Shown: positions 1-9,411, counted from the first letter of the stretch. The stretch is 64,000 nucleotides of DNA from Sedimentibacter sp. MB31-C6 (GCF_035934735.1 NZ_CP142396.1:2852001-2916000), one strand, 5' to 3'. A program made the numbers and translations. Notes: generated by a model from the sequence alone, not told the origin.

Positions 1-626
1 GAAGTAATTTTATAAAAACGCATATGTTCATTTTTAATATTAGAATACATATTATATGTATTTATTGCTTGTTTACTATTATAAAGAATGTAATATTTCA
101 ATGAATTATTATATATTCCTCCATTGGAAATTTTAAATTCTTCATGGTGTTTATACATTTTGATTACCCAATTTTCATAACTTCTATGATCGTTTAACAA
201 TTCAATATTAGCATGTTGGGGAACTGTTAAATCTTGAATTAAATGACAAGCAGCACCTAGATAAAACATCGCTCCTTTTATATCATCATTAAAATATTCA
301 TTAAGGGCTTTTTTATAGTAAAAGATACATTCTCTCTTAGCATTACTATTTCCATATAATCCCCTATCTTTTTTTGGATTATAAAAATGATTGCTACTTT
401 TTAAATCTTGGTCTGCCCAAACAGCGCCTGCATTGATTTCATTAATGTAATTATTTAAAATATTATATACATCTATATGGCCATCATTCTTTAATATTAC
501 TAATGACTGATTATTAATAAATTTATGAACAATACATTCAGTTTTGATTATTCTTTTCTTTAATGGATTAACAGCCTTTAAAATATTTTTATATACTAAT
601 GAATAAGATCTTTCTATTGATATCAT
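1..626 (-). CDS. Zinc-dependent phospholipase C-like protein (3' end outside the window)
   Basis: The reverse strand reads open for 208 codons from an ATG at 626 and leaves the window without a stop, so the C-terminus is missing. A ribosome site (AAAGGTGA) precedes the ATG. Residues that match zinc ligands of the clostridial alpha-toxin/PC-PLC family are visible: His34, Asp72 and Asp74 in WADQD, His80 in NHFYNP, His128 and Asp132 in CHLIQD, His138 in PQHAN, then His147 and Glu151. Secreted members carry a signal peptide whose removal exposes an N-terminal Trp ligand. Here there is neither a signal peptide nor that Trp, so the protein may be cytoplasmic or use a different first site. The family assignment is firm; the lipase activity is inferred. 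Confidence 0.8.
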   Translation of the reverse strand, partial: MISIERSYSLVYKNILKAVNPLKKRIIKTECIVHKFINNQSLVILKNDGHIDVYNILNNYINEINAGAVWADQDLKSSNHFYNPKKDRGLYGNSNAKRECIFYYKKALNEYFNDDIKGAMFYLGAACHLIQDLTVPQHANIELLNDHRSYENWVIKMYKHHEEFKISNGGIYNNSLKYYILYNSKQAINTYNMYSNIKNEHMRFYKIT

Positions 627-729
627 ATATTCACCTTTCAAATTAATATATTAAAAGTATTTTGCACATGTTTTATAGTATTATCCTAAGAAAACTTCAA
701 TTTTGTTGTATTTAAATTACAGTACATTT

Positions 730-2031
730 TTAAAGGCTTTGTTGAGCATTTTTTCCAAAATACATTCCTATAATTAATGTTATTATTTCTGATAACGGAA
801 AACTAATCCATATCCCAGTCATACCAAAAAAGTATGATAGTAATATAGCTAATGGAACAATAATACATCCGCTACGTAAAATTGAAATAATGTATGCATG
901 TTTTGGTTCGTTTATGGAACTTAATGAAGCTGAAATTATAATATTAATTCCAGCAAAGAAGAAACCAGTGAAATATAGATTCAATCCCCTTGATGCAATT
1001 TTAGAAAGGGTTTCTACATTGTCTCTATTGAATATTCCTACCAATGGTTTATTGAAGATAACAACGAGAATATACATTATAACGGAAATAAAGATTGATG
1101 TACTAATTGCATATTTAAATAGTTGTCGTATTTTTTCATTATTACCTTGTCCATAATTTTCACTTAATATCGGTTGTGTTCCTTGAGCAATACCTGTATA
1201 AATAGAAGTTGCAACTAATGCTAAATTAGCTACAATACCATATGCTGCTACACCGGTATTTCCAGCTTGATTTAAGATAAGTAAATTGAATACAATAAGA
1301 ATAATACCTGAAGTAATCTCTGCTATAAAGGAAGATACTCCTAAACTACAATCATGAATTAACTGCTTTATTGATAATTTTGACTTTTGAATATGAAAAT
1401 TATTTTTCTTTTTAAAGTAATGAATCATTAGAATACTCATACTGATAATAGGTGCTAGTCCAGTTGCAAATGCAGCTCCAAACATCCCCCATTTAAAAGT
1501 AAAGATAAAAATATAGTCTAGAAAAATATTAGAAAAACTTCCAATTAACATTCCTAACATGGATAATTTAGGATTTTCATCGTTCCTAACAAAAGAAATA
1601 AAAATGTTATTAAGAATAAAAAAAGGTGCAAAGGATAAAATTGTTTTAAGATAGATATTTGTCATAGCAAAGGTATTTTTATCTGCTCCTAATAAATTGC
1701 TAAGAATTGATGAACCAAATAAACCAATTATAAGAAAAAGTATCCCTGATAGTATACCTATTTTAATGGAGTTTGTAAAAGTAGCATTTGCTTTGTTTTG
1801 TTCATTTTTTGCTCGATAAATTGAAAATCTTGTAGCAGCTCCAATTCCAATCATAAGTCCTGTAGCATGAATAAAACTATAAATAGAAATTGATAAATTT
1901 AGAGATGTTAATCCATTTGCTCCTAATCCTTTAGAGATAAAAAAGGTATCAGCCAAAATATAGCATGAAATTCCAATCATACCTATAATATTAGTTGTCA
2001 CATATCTTAAAAATGTCTTAATTAAATTCAA
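730..2031 (-). CDS. MATE family multidrug/cation exporter
   Basis: A 433-residue, very hydrophobic protein with about twelve predicted membrane segments and the duplicated layout of the MATE family (NorM/MepA/DinF group), which export cationic compounds using Na+ or H+ gradients. The start is taken as TTG at 2031 because a clean AGGAGGA lies 9 bases upstream; an ATG at 2058 would sit before that ribosome site and has none of its own. The mRNA leader carries a probable guanidine-IV riboswitch and terminator. This suggests the exporter, or its expression, responds to guanidine, as is known for mepA-type genes in Clostridia. The family call is secure; the substrate is inferred only from the leader. 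Confidence 0.9.
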   Translation of the reverse strand: MNLIKTFLRYVTTNIIGMIGISCYILADTFFISKGLGANGLTSLNLSISIYSFIHATGLMIGIGAATRFSIYRAKNEQNKANATFTNSIKIGILSGILFLIIGLFGSSILSNLLGADKNTFAMTNIYLKTILSFAPFFILNNIFISFVRNDENPKLSMLGMLIGSFSNIFLDYIFIFTFKWGMFGAAFATGLAPIISMSILMIHYFKKKNNFHIQKSKLSIKQLIHDCSLGVSSFIAEITSGIILIVFNLLILNQAGNTGVAAYGIVANLALVATSIYTGIAQGTQPILSENYGQGNNEKIRQLFKYAISTSIFISVIMYILVVIFNKPLVGIFNRDNVETLSKIASRGLNLYFTGFFFAGINIIISASLSSINEPKHAYIISILRSGCIIVPLAILLSYFFGMTGIWISFPLSEIITLIIGMYFGKNAQQSL

Positions 2032-2059
2032 TTTAAAATTTCCTCCTAAGATAAGCATA

Positions 2060-2150
2060 AAAAAAACCTAACAACTATTCCTACTAAGACCTAAAGGAAT
2101 AAAGTTAAGTACCTTATATGAGTTACCCGGTGGCAACTCAATAGTATTTA
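2060..2150 (-). promoter_or_regulatory. Probable guanidine-IV (mepA motif) riboswitch with terminator
   Basis: On the reverse strand a hairpin GAGTT-GCCACCGGGT-AACTC (2120-2139) is followed by a second, larger hairpin (about 2068-2107). In that one TAAC..TATTCCT pairs with AGGAATA..GTTA, and it ends in a run of eight U (2059-2066). This is a transcription terminator directly ahead of the MATE gene start. The CACCGGG loop, the short first stem, the terminator and the MATE gene agree with the guanidine-IV class as I remember it. The class name is recognition from memory, not an alignment. Confidence 0.6.
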
Positions 2151-2165
2151 ATATTAATTTATTAA

Positions 2166-2194
2166 ATATTATCATAAATGACGAATTTTGTAAA
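2166..2194 (-). promoter_or_regulatory. Sigma-A type promoter of the MATE leader
   Basis: On the reverse strand TTTACA (2194-2189) and TAATAT (2171-2166) are separated by 17 bases. Transcription would begin near 2160, just before the riboswitch-like hairpin. Confidence 0.55.
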
Positions 2195-2209
2195 CATAAT
2201 TTAGATATA

Positions 2210-2252
2210 AATAAGAGTTAATTAGTTAAAATGAAACTAATTAACTCTTATT
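2210..2252. terminator. 16-bp perfect inverted repeat after the YeiH gene
   Basis: The arms 2210-2225 and 2237-2252 are perfect complements around an 11-base loop, 32 bases past the stop of the YeiH-like gene. The flanks are A/T-rich but there is no long U run, so termination is probable rather than certain. Confidence 0.55.
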
Positions 2253-2283
2253 ATATTATTAAGTTAAATCTAAGTATAAGGTA

Positions 2284-3309
2284 CTAAAGTTGTCCTAATA
2301 ATATCTGAACACCAAAAGATACCACGACTACTAATGTAGAAATAATAAATCCATGCATCATTGGTTTAAAGCCAGACTGGGATACTTCTTTAAAGTTTGT
2401 TTTTAATCCTATTGCTCCAAGAGCCATAATCATTAAAAATTTACTTATGTTAGAAGCACTATTACTTATACTGTTACTTATAATGCCTGTACTTTTTATT
2501 GCTACCATTAAGAGAAACAATAATATGAAATATGGAAAAATCTTTTTAAAATTAATCTTTGGTTTATTAATTGATTTATTGTCTATAATTTGTTTTTTTT
2601 GATTTAATTTTGCGTTTATTATAGAAAATATCATGACAGTTGGTATGATTGATAAAGTTCTTGTAAGTTTAACAATTACTGAATAAGCGCCGGCTGCATC
2701 AGAAAATGCATAGCCAGCAGCAACTACTGATGAAGTATCATTAACAGCAGTACCTGCCCATAAACCAAACCCCATATCGCTCATTCCAAAATATCGACCT
2801 GCTATTGGAAATAAAATAACCATAATTACATCAAAAATAAAAGTAGCTGAAATTGCATAGGCGATATCTTTGTCTTGAGAATCTATGACTGGAGCAATAG
2901 CAGCTATTGCTGAACCACCACATATTCCTGTACCTGCTGAAATAAGACTTGATAATTTCCAATTCATATTAAATAATTTGCCAACCAAGTAACCACCACC
3001 AAATGCGGTAAAAAGAGTAAAGCACATAACAATGAGTGAATATTTACCAACTTGCAACACCTGCGAAAAGCTTAATGTTAATCCCATTAAAACTATAGAA
3101 ATTTTTAACACTCGTTTTGAAACAAATTGAATTCCTGTTGAAAATGTAGTGTATTTTGAAATTAATGGATTTAAAAGCATACCAATAATTAAAGAAAATA
3201 CACTACCACTTATTAAGTGCATTGGAATAAATCTACTAATTAGTAGGGCGATTACTGCTAAAAGTATTGTTAATAAAATACCAGCTGAATATTTTTTTAA
3301 TGTTTTCAT
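2284..3309 (-). CDS. YeiH/UPF0324 family putative sulfate/sulfite exporter
   Basis: A 341-residue integral membrane protein with about ten hydrophobic segments. The glycine-rich stretches GTGICGGSAIAAIAPV and GLWAGTAVNDTSSVVAAG are typical of the UPF0324/YeiH family. The start is set at the ATG at 3309: GAGAGGTG ends 6 bases before it, and an in-frame GTG at 3318 overlaps that ribosome site. The gene is divergent from a LysR regulator across about 108 bp, the usual yeiE-yeiH type arrangement. Members are annotated as sulfate or sulfite exporters, but the substrate of this protein cannot be read from sequence. Confidence 0.88.
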   Translation of the reverse strand: MKTLKKYSAGILLTILLAVIALLISRFIPMHLISGSVFSLIIGMLLNPLISKYTTFSTGIQFVSKRVLKISIVLMGLTLSFSQVLQVGKYSLIVMCFTLFTAFGGGYLVGKLFNMNWKLSSLISAGTGICGGSAIAAIAPVIDSQDKDIAYAISATFIFDVIMVILFPIAGRYFGMSDMGFGLWAGTAVNDTSSVVAAGYAFSDAAGAYSVIVKLTRTLSIIPTVMIFSIINAKLNQKKQIIDNKSINKPKINFKKIFPYFILLFLLMVAIKSTGIISNSISNSASNISKFLMIMALGAIGLKTNFKEVSQSGFKPMMHGFIISTLVVVVSFGVQILLGQL

Positions 3310-3417
3310 TATTAACACCTCTCAAAAATAATTTTGTATTGATTATATCTTAGAATATCGATAAAATGAAATTATGATTATTTATAAACATATAAAATAA
3401 ATTTATAGGTGGTAATA

Positions 3418-4293
3418 ATGATAGACTTTAGACATAAAACATTTTTAGAGCTTTGCAAGGTTAGAAATTATACAAAAACAGCAGAAAATTTACATATGAC
3501 ACAGCCTGCAGTAACGCAACACATTAAATATTTAGAACAAATTTATGGTGGTAAGCTTTTTATTTATAGTGGTAAAAATCTTACTATTACAAGCAAAGGT
3601 AAAAAACTATATGAGTACACTCAAAGAATGATTGCAGATAGTAAGAAAATTGAAGAAATGGTTATATCTCATAATGAAAATATTACTATATCATTTGGAG
3701 CAACACTTACAATCGGAGAATTTGTTATGCCCAGTATTATCAGTAGGGTAATGAAAGAAAAGAAAAATTTGCATTTTAATATGTTCGTAGAGAATACCAA
3801 ATCACTATTATTAAAACTTCAAAGTGGTGAAATATCTTTTGCTTTGTTAGAAGGCTTTTTTGATAAATCTAAATATGGTTATAAGCTTTTTAGAAAAGAA
3901 CAATTTATTTCTGTTTGTTCATCAAAATCGCCACTTAAAAATGGGAAATATGCTTTAGAAGAACTTTTGAATGAACGTCTCATTTTAAGAGAAAAAGGGT
4001 CTGGTACTCGTGATATTCTAGAGCAAATTCTTCACGAGGTAAATTTAAGTAAAGATAATTTTAAAAGTATAATTGAAATTGGAAATATGAGTGCCATTAA
4101 AGAGCTTGTTGCACAGGATTTAGGGATAACATTTATGTATAAAGCAGCTGCTCAAAAAGATTTGGTAAATAGTGAGCTCTATAAAATAAATCTAGATAAT
4201 TTTGAAGTGAATCGAGAATTTAATTTTGTATATTTGAAAGATAGTGTTCATGAAAATATCTATTTGAAATGGTTTGATTTACTGAGTAAATAA
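3418..4293 (+). CDS. LysR family transcriptional regulator
   Basis: A 291-residue LysR protein. The N-terminal winged helix-turn-helix is clear (TAENLHMTQPAVTQHIKYLE, about residues 18-37) and is followed by a periplasmic-binding-protein-like effector domain. The start is the ATG at 3418, 5 bases after AGGTGG; the longer GTG at 3409 overlaps the ribosome site. It is transcribed away from the YeiH-like transporter, so it most likely controls that gene from the shared 108-bp region, which has several A/T dyads. The effector is unknown; by analogy with YeiE/CysB-like regulators it could be a sulfur compound. Confidence 0.9.
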   Translation: MIDFRHKTFLELCKVRNYTKTAENLHMTQPAVTQHIKYLEQIYGGKLFIYSGKNLTITSKGKKLYEYTQRMIADSKKIEEMVISHNENITISFGATLTIGEFVMPSIISRVMKEKKNLHFNMFVENTKSLLLKLQSGEISFALLEGFFDKSKYGYKLFRKEQFISVCSSKSPLKNGKYALEELLNERLILREKGSGTRDILEQILHEVNLSKDNFKSIIEIGNMSAIKELVAQDLGITFMYKAAAQKDLVNSELYKINLDNFEVNREFNFVYLKDSVHENIYLKWFDLLSK

Positions 4294-4331
4294 AACAAGT
4301 TACAATAGAATATTTTTTTTAAAGGTGGCAT

Positions 4332-4361
4332 TTGTAGTATCTTTATTTTTTTGGGTATAAT
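4332..4361 (+). promoter_or_regulatory. Probable promoter of the YyaL-like gene
   Basis: TTGTAG at 4332-4337 and TATAAT at 4356-4361, 18 bases apart. The expected transcript start near 4368 gives a short leader to the ATG at 4395. Confidence 0.45.
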
Positions 4362-4394
4362 AAAACGAAATACATTATGAAGGAAGTTGATAAA

Positions 4395-6440
4395 ATGACT
4401 AACAATAATGCAGTACCTAATAGAATGATATATGAAAAATCGCCTTATCTATTACAACATGCTTACAATCCAGTTGATTGGTTCCCATGGGGAGAGGAAG
4501 CTTTTTCAAAGGCTGAAAAGGAAGACAAACCAATCTTCCTCAGCATCGGATATAGTACTTGTCATTGGTGTCATGTTATGGCACATGAATCGTTTGAAGA
4601 TGATGAAATTGCTGAGGAATTAAATAATAACTTTATTTCAATAAAGGTTGATAGGGAAGAGCGTCCGGATGTTGATGCAGTTTATATGAATGTAGCCCAA
4701 AGAATGACTGGTGCTGGAGGATGGCCTTTAACCATAATTATGACTCCAAAGCAAAAACCTTTTTTTGCAGCTACATATATACCTAAAATAGCACGATATA
4801 ACATGAAGGGTTTGTTAGAAATATTAGATATTGTAGCAACAAAATGGAAGAATAATAGCGATGAACTAATTAATTCAGGTAATCAAATTACTGAATTAAT
4901 AAAAAGTCAGGAAGAAAAGGAATATAGGGAATTAATGCCGACTAAGGAATTGATATTTGATGCAAAAAGTATTTTTGTACAAAATTTTGACGAAGAATAT
5001 GGAAGCTTTGGAAGTAGTCCTAAATTTCCTCAACCAAGTAATTTAATGTTTTTGTTGAGATATTACAAAATGGAAAATGATGATGAAGCTCTTTATATGG
5101 TAGAAAAAACATTAGAAAGCATGTATAGAGGAGGAATATTTGATCATATAGGATATGGATTTTCTCGTTATTCTACTGATGATAAATGGTTAGTACCACA
5201 TTTTGAAAAAATGTTATATGATAATGCTCAATTAGTTATTGTATTAACTGAAGCTTTTCAAATTACTAAGAATGATTTATATAAAGATATAGTTGTTAAA
5301 ACATTAGATTATATATTAAGAGAAATGACAGATGATAACGGTGGTTTTTATTCAGCTCAAGATGCAGATAGTGAAGGAGAAGAAGGAAAGTATTATGTTT
5401 TTACTTTAACTGAAATAATTGATGTTTTAGGCGAAGTAGATGGAAAATATTTTATTAATTATTACAATATTACTAAAGAAGGAAACTTTGAAGGAAAAAA
5501 TATTTTAAATTTACTTAATAACGAAGATTATTATAAAAAAGATGATAGAATTGAAAGCTTAAATATAAAATTATATGATTATAGGTTGAAACGAATAAAA
5601 CTTCATAAGGATGATAAAATATTAACTTCATGGAATGGTATGATGATAGCTGCCTTTGCATTAGCTTATAAAACTTTTGGAGATTTAAAATATTTAAAGG
5701 CGGCTGAAAAGGCGGTTAATTTTATTGATGAAAATTTAATTGATGAAAACAATAAAATAAGTGTAAGATTTCGAGAGGGTTCTGTTATTGGAAATGGAAC
5801 ACTTGATGATTATGCTTTTTATGTATGGTCATTAATAGAAATGTATAATGCTACTTATAATTTTAAATTTTTAAGTAGGGCTATAAAGTTAAATAATAAA
5901 ATGATAGATTTGTTTTGGGATAGTAAAAATGGTGGATTTTATATGACAAGTAATGAAGGCGAAAGTTTAATATATAATCCTAAAGAAGTTTATGATGGTG
6001 CATTACCATCGGGTAATTCTGTAGCTTCTAATAATTTAATAAGACTTGCTAAAATTACTGGAAATATAGGTCTTGAAGAAGTATCTAATAAGCAGATTAC
6101 CTTTTTAACTGATATGATTTCTGAATATCCTGCTGGATATACATTTGCTTTGATTTCATTAATGTATGAATTATATCCTACTAAAGAGATAGTTTGTATA
6201 TTGAATAATAACGAAGGATTAGAAGATATAAATAATATTTTAAAAACAAATTTCATAATTAATACTACAGTATTAGTAGTTAATTATGATGATTTGAAAG
6301 AAGTTGGAAATACAATTGAATTCATTAAGGATTATAAATTGAAAAATAATAAAACAACTTTCTATATTTGTGAGAACAAAGAATGTTCATTACCAATTAC
6401 AGATATCAATGAGGTAGTAAAGATTTTGGATAGTGACTGA
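4395..6440 (+). CDS. YyaL/SPATA20-type thioredoxin domain protein (DUF255)
   Basis: A 681-residue protein. Residues about 8-170 form a thioredoxin-like DUF255 domain with the conserved opening [21 protein letters not shown] and a CHWC active-site motif at 56-59. The rest is an (alpha/alpha)6-barrel-like region resembling N-acylglucosamine 2-epimerase/cellulase folds, for example [14 protein letters not shown] and [17 protein letters not shown] 4395 is chosen because AAGGAAG lies 8 bases upstream; the ATG at 4377 lacks a ribosome site. The length is normal for the family (bacterial YyaL, animal SPATA20). The biochemical role is not established; it is a monocistronic unit here. Confidence 0.9.
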   Translation: MTNNNAVPNRMIYEKSPYLLQHAYNPVDWFPWGEEAFSKAEKEDKPIFLSIGYSTCHWCHVMAHESFEDDEIAEELNNNFISIKVDREERPDVDAVYMNVAQRMTGAGGWPLTIIMTPKQKPFFAATYIPKIARYNMKGLLEILDIVATKWKNNSDELINSGNQITELIKSQEEKEYRELMPTKELIFDAKSIFVQNFDEEYGSFGSSPKFPQPSNLMFLLRYYKMENDDEALYMVEKTLESMYRGGIFDHIGYGFSRYSTDDKWLVPHFEKMLYDNAQLVIVLTEAFQITKNDLYKDIVVKTLDYILREMTDDNGGFYSAQDADSEGEEGKYYVFTLTEIIDVLGEVDGKYFINYYNITKEGNFEGKNILNLLNNEDYYKKDDRIESLNIKLYDYRLKRIKLHKDDKILTSWNGMMIAAFALAYKTFGDLKYLKAAEKAVNFIDENLIDENNKISVRFREGSVIGNGTLDDYAFYVWSLIEMYNATYNFKFLSRAIKLNNKMIDLFWDSKNGGFYMTSNEGESLIYNPKEVYDGALPSGNSVASNNLIRLAKITGNIGLEEVSNKQITFLTDMISEYPAGYTFALISLMYELYPTKEIVCILNNNEGLEDINNILKTNFIINTTVLVVNYDDLKEVGNTIEFIKDYKLKNNKTTFYICENKECSLPITDINEVVKILDSD

Positions 6441-6446
6441 TTTAAT

Positions 6447-6520
6447 CTGTAGGGGACGCATTGAATGCGTCCCTCGGTATGCATACAATGCATACCCTAC
6501 AGTGTTAAGGATGACGAGAA
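6447..6520. repeat. Structured intergenic repeat (two hairpins inside an outer stem)
   Basis: CTGTAGGG (6447-6454) pairs with CCCTACAG (6495-6502) and encloses two near-perfect hairpins: GGGACGCATT/AATGCGTCCC (6453-6473) and GGTATGCAT/ATGCATACC (6476-6496). A tail around GGATGACGAGAA follows. A related copy lies at 25247-25315. This is a MITE- or REP-like dispersed element between the convergent YyaL and ychF genes, where it may also act as a terminator. Confidence 0.6.
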
Positions 6521-6528
6521 TTTTGATT

Positions 6529-7620
6529 TTAAACATTGAACCTAAATAATACAATGTCTCCGTCTTTCATTATATAATCTTTACCTTCAAGGCGCATTAA
6601 ACCTTTTTCTTTTACTGCGTTCATTGTTTTATATTCAACAACATCATCATAGGATGATACTTCTGCTCTTATGAATCCTCTTTCAATATCACTGTGGATT
6701 TTACCTGCTGCTTGTGGAGCTTTAGTTCCTTTTTTAATAGTCCAAGCTTTTGACTCTATAGGACCTGTAGTAAAGAAGCTTATTAATCCTAACAGTTGAT
6801 AGCTAGCTCTAATTAGTTTATCAAGGCCTGATTCTTTAAGTCCAAGTTCTTGTAAAAATTCCTTTTTTTCTTCTTCTTCAAGAACTGAAATTTCTTCTTC
6901 AATTTTACCGCAAACTACAATAACTTCTGAATTATCTTTAGAAGCATGTTCTTTAACTATTTTTACGAATTCATTAGATGAGGGATCTGCTAAAAATTCC
7001 TCATCAACATTTGCAGCATATAGTACTGGCTTAGCTGTAATTAAATTAAATGTTTTTAGAAGTTTCAATTCCTCGTCAGTGTATTCTAAGTAACGAGCTG
7101 ATTTTTCCATTTCCAAAGCATCAACTAATTTTTGTACTAATTCTAATTCAGGTTTCAAAGATTTATCATTTTTGACTAATTTGTTTAATCTTTCTAGTCT
7201 TTTGCTCATTACTTCTAAATCAGCTAAAATAAGTTCTAATTCTATTATTTCTATATCACGTTTGGGATCTACTGTGCTTTCAACATGTATTACATTTTCA
7301 TCTTCAAAACATCTAACTACGTGAACAACAGCTTCAACTTCTCTTATATGAGATAAAAATTTGTTTCCAAGTCCTTCACCTTTACTTGCTCCTTTAACTA
7401 ATCCGGCTATATCAAAAAATTCAATAACTGCAGGTACTGTTTTACCCGAATTGCTCATTTTAGTTAAAAAGTCTAATCTATTATCAGGAACGCTAACCAT
7501 GCCTACATTTGGTTCTATTGTACAAAATGGATAATTTGCTGATTCTGCTCCTGCTGATGTTATTGCGTTAAATAATGTGCTTTTACCTACATTAGGAAGT
7601 CCTACTATACCTAATTTCAT
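6529..7620 (-). CDS. ychF: Redox-regulated ATPase YchF (OLA1 family)
   Basis: A 363-residue Obg-like P-loop protein. The Walker A motif GLPNVGKSTLFNA lies at residues 7-19. The G3 region reads DIAGLVKGASKGEG, and the NKxD specificity motif is altered (AANVDEE), which in this family goes with ATP rather than GTP preference. A C-terminal TGS domain ends in the conserved DGDIVLFRFNV. The length equals the family standard. YchF binds ribosomes and responds to oxidative stress. Its upstream region is cut short by an integrase remnant beginning only about 50 bases away, so its original promoter may have been displaced. Confidence 0.97.
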   Translation of the reverse strand: MKLGIVGLPNVGKSTLFNAITSAGAESANYPFCTIEPNVGMVSVPDNRLDFLTKMSNSGKTVPAVIEFFDIAGLVKGASKGEGLGNKFLSHIREVEAVVHVVRCFEDENVIHVESTVDPKRDIEIIELELILADLEVMSKRLERLNKLVKNDKSLKPELELVQKLVDALEMEKSARYLEYTDEELKLLKTFNLITAKPVLYAANVDEEFLADPSSNEFVKIVKEHASKDNSEVIVVCGKIEEEISVLEEEEKKEFLQELGLKESGLDKLIRASYQLLGLISFFTTGPIESKAWTIKKGTKAPQAAGKIHSDIERGFIRAEVSSYDDVVEYKTMNAVKEKGLMRLEGKDYIMKDGDIVLFRFNV

Positions 7621-7638
7621 TTTATCTTATACCTATTC

Positions 7639-7665
7639 AGAAAGCCTTGATTTACAAGGGTTTCT
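7639..7665. other. 27-bp imperfect dyad, possible recombination core (att-like)
   Basis: AGAAAGCCTTG and CAAGGGTTTCT are inverted around ATTTA with a single mismatch, right after the end of the integrase remnant and just before ychF. A dyad of this size next to an integrase is what a tyrosine-recombinase attachment core looks like. No second copy was found in the window, so this is inference only. Confidence 0.3.
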
Positions 7666-7673
7666 GCCTTTCG

Positions 7674-8343
7674 TTAAATTTCTTGTACGCCCTTTTTACG
7701 CCCTTTTTTTGAAACTGGCGGCATATTCTGTTGAAATTGGCGTATTGCGTTCACCAGTGATTCATCTGTAACATGAACATATCTGTCCATTGTTGTCTTA
7801 ATGCTTGCGTGACCTAATAGCTGCTGTAAAACTTTAGGCTGTACGCGCGCTCGATAGCGCGTGTAGCGTAAGTATGCCATAAAGCGTGCATACAAAAGCG
7901 TTTGATACCGGCTTAATCACACAACTTGTATAGGTGTGTGTCATAGGAGCTGTTTTTTTCGGGTTCTCCTGTTCGCCAGTAGACAGGACAGCTTTACAGT
8001 GCATGGGCTTCACGTCCACAATGCACATAGCTCCAATTACAGGTTGAATATTCTATTTGTAACGCTCTTGATAATTGCGTATTGTATTTGGTGCAAGGTC
8101 ACAAACGATATTCTCAATCCAGTAAGTAAACCATTTGTCTACGGTCATATCGGGAGAAGTGACAATAAAATTATGCCGTTCTTCATATCTTGCATCAGCA
8201 AGCCAGTTTTTCGCTTGCGGCAATGTTTCAAAATACTTTTCTTTGTGTTTGAGGTCTTTCGTGTAATATCTTGCAGAGAATAAACCGTCCTTTCTTATCT
8301 CAAAAAAGAGTCCAATGCAATAATATATTTTATCATACAACCT
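7674..8343 (-). pseudogene. Broken tyrosine integrase (ICE/Tn916-like)
   Basis: Reading leftwards, an N-terminal part (8343-8053) has the DNA-binding and SAM-like domains: RKDGLFSARYYTKD, TVDKWFTYWIENIV and LAPNTIRNYQERYK. An in-frame TAG then interrupts it, and the same frame continues NIQPVIGAMCIVDVKPMHCK. Most of the catalytic domain is missing. The protein resumes with a RFCMHALWHTYATRAIER segment in another frame and, after a second frame change, VQPKVLQQLLGHASIKTTMDR with the family C-terminus (to 7674). At least four lesions are visible: one nonsense codon, one large internal deletion and two frame changes. A strong AGGAGG sits before an ATG at 8343. This is an inactive relic, so the element can no longer excise on its own. 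Confidence 0.85.
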
Positions 8344-8490
8344 CCTTTTTTTCAATAAAATTCAATCCAAACTTCTCGACTTTGCTATATTGTAATATTA
8401 CGGGCTATGAACTTTTCAAATTCTTGCCGCTTAAAACTCTACCGCCGCAACAACGGTTTTTTTTATTTACCGTTGTGCAGTATAAACAGA

Positions 8491-9411
8491 CTATCTATTT
8501 TCTTGTATTGGCTTTACCCATATTTCCATGCAATACCCGTTATCACAATTTGTATAATACTTTTCTGCTGAAAACGGTTCAGTAGTAAGTTGGTGTTTTG
8601 GTAGCCATGTACCAAACAGATATTTACCCGCTTTGTCTAACGCTTCTTTTACAAGCAATTCAAAACTTTCTGCTTCTATTTTACAAATGATATATTCACC
8701 TTTGGGTAGTTCTTGAATTATAAAATTGCTTGTATCGTGTAACTCATTTTGTAAGTATGCTCCTGCAAAATACTGAAATATCCCTTTCTCGGGTTCAGCC
8801 ATATAGGACATTCCTAATTCAATATCAAAGTCTATGAAATTAGAAAGTGCCATTTTTTCTTTATGAAATTTTACCCAAAGTTGCCCCGGAACATCAATAC
8901 CCGTACTTTCACCGACAGGGGTCTGTTCCGCGATATTTACATCAGCAGTAAATCCAATATATTTTTCAGAAGTTGTTACATTCTTTCTTTGAATTTCTAA
9001 CACAATATCCCCGACAATAAGCGGAACTCCTTCATCAATCAAAATGTAATTCATAGAGATTTCCGGTTTTGTAACAGTATTCATCATTGGACGGCTTTTT
9101 TTATATTCCTCTGGTGTAATTCCATAAGTTTCCTTAAAAGCGCGTGTAAAGTTTGCATGACTGGAAAATCCATAGTCTAATGCAACGTCTATAATCCGGT
9201 TCTCATTTGTATTGAATGTTTCGATTGCTTTTGATAAACGACGCAATTTAATGTATTCCTGCACCGACTTATTGACCAGTCTCTTAAATAATCTTTGAAA
9301 ATAAAATGGTGATAGAGAAACTATTTCAGCTAACGTTTCAGTGCTGATTTCTTCCTGCAAATTTTCTTCAATAAAATCTACAGCTTTTTGAATTGCTTCC
9401 CATGCGTGCAT
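8491..9411 (-). CDS. AraC family regulator with GyrI/Rob-like effector domain
   Basis: A 306-residue protein. Residues 1-108 hold two helix-turn-helix motifs of the AraC/XylS family (TETLAEIVSLSPFYFQRLFKR and DVALDYGFSSHANFTRAFKE). Residues about 118-303 form a GyrI-like small-molecule binding domain, as in Rob and BmrR. AAGGAGG precedes the ATG by 8 bases. Base composition is higher in G+C than the flanking genes, and the gene lies between an integrase relic and a hairpin cluster, which points to horizontal acquisition. No target gene is left beside it. Such regulators usually sense lipophilic drugs or cations, but the ligand here is unknown. Confidence 0.9.
   Translation of the reverse strand: MHAWEAIQKAVDFIEENLQEEISTETLAEIVSLSPFYFQRLFKRLVNKSVQEYIKLRRLSKAIETFNTNENRIIDVALDYGFSSHANFTRAFKETYGITPEEYKKSRPMMNTVTKPEISMNYILIDEGVPLIVGDIVLEIQRKNVTTSEKYIGFTADVNIAEQTPVGESTGIDVPGQLWVKFHKEKMALSNFIDFDIELGMSYMAEPEKGIFQYFAGAYLQNELHDTSNFIIQELPKGEYIICKIEAESFELLVKEALDKAGKYLFGTWLPKHQLTTEPFSAEKYYTNCDNGYCMEIWVKPIQENR

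Noticed and set aside
7834-8028. A 64-codon reverse-strand frame as an independent small gene
   Set aside because: It is the middle part of the broken integrase (NIQPVIG..DVKPMHCK) after the in-frame TAG, not a gene of its own.
7936-8585. Forward-strand open frames across the integrase and AraC region
   Set aside because: They lie opposite the integrase remnant and the AraC gene and have no ribosome sites or recognisable domains.
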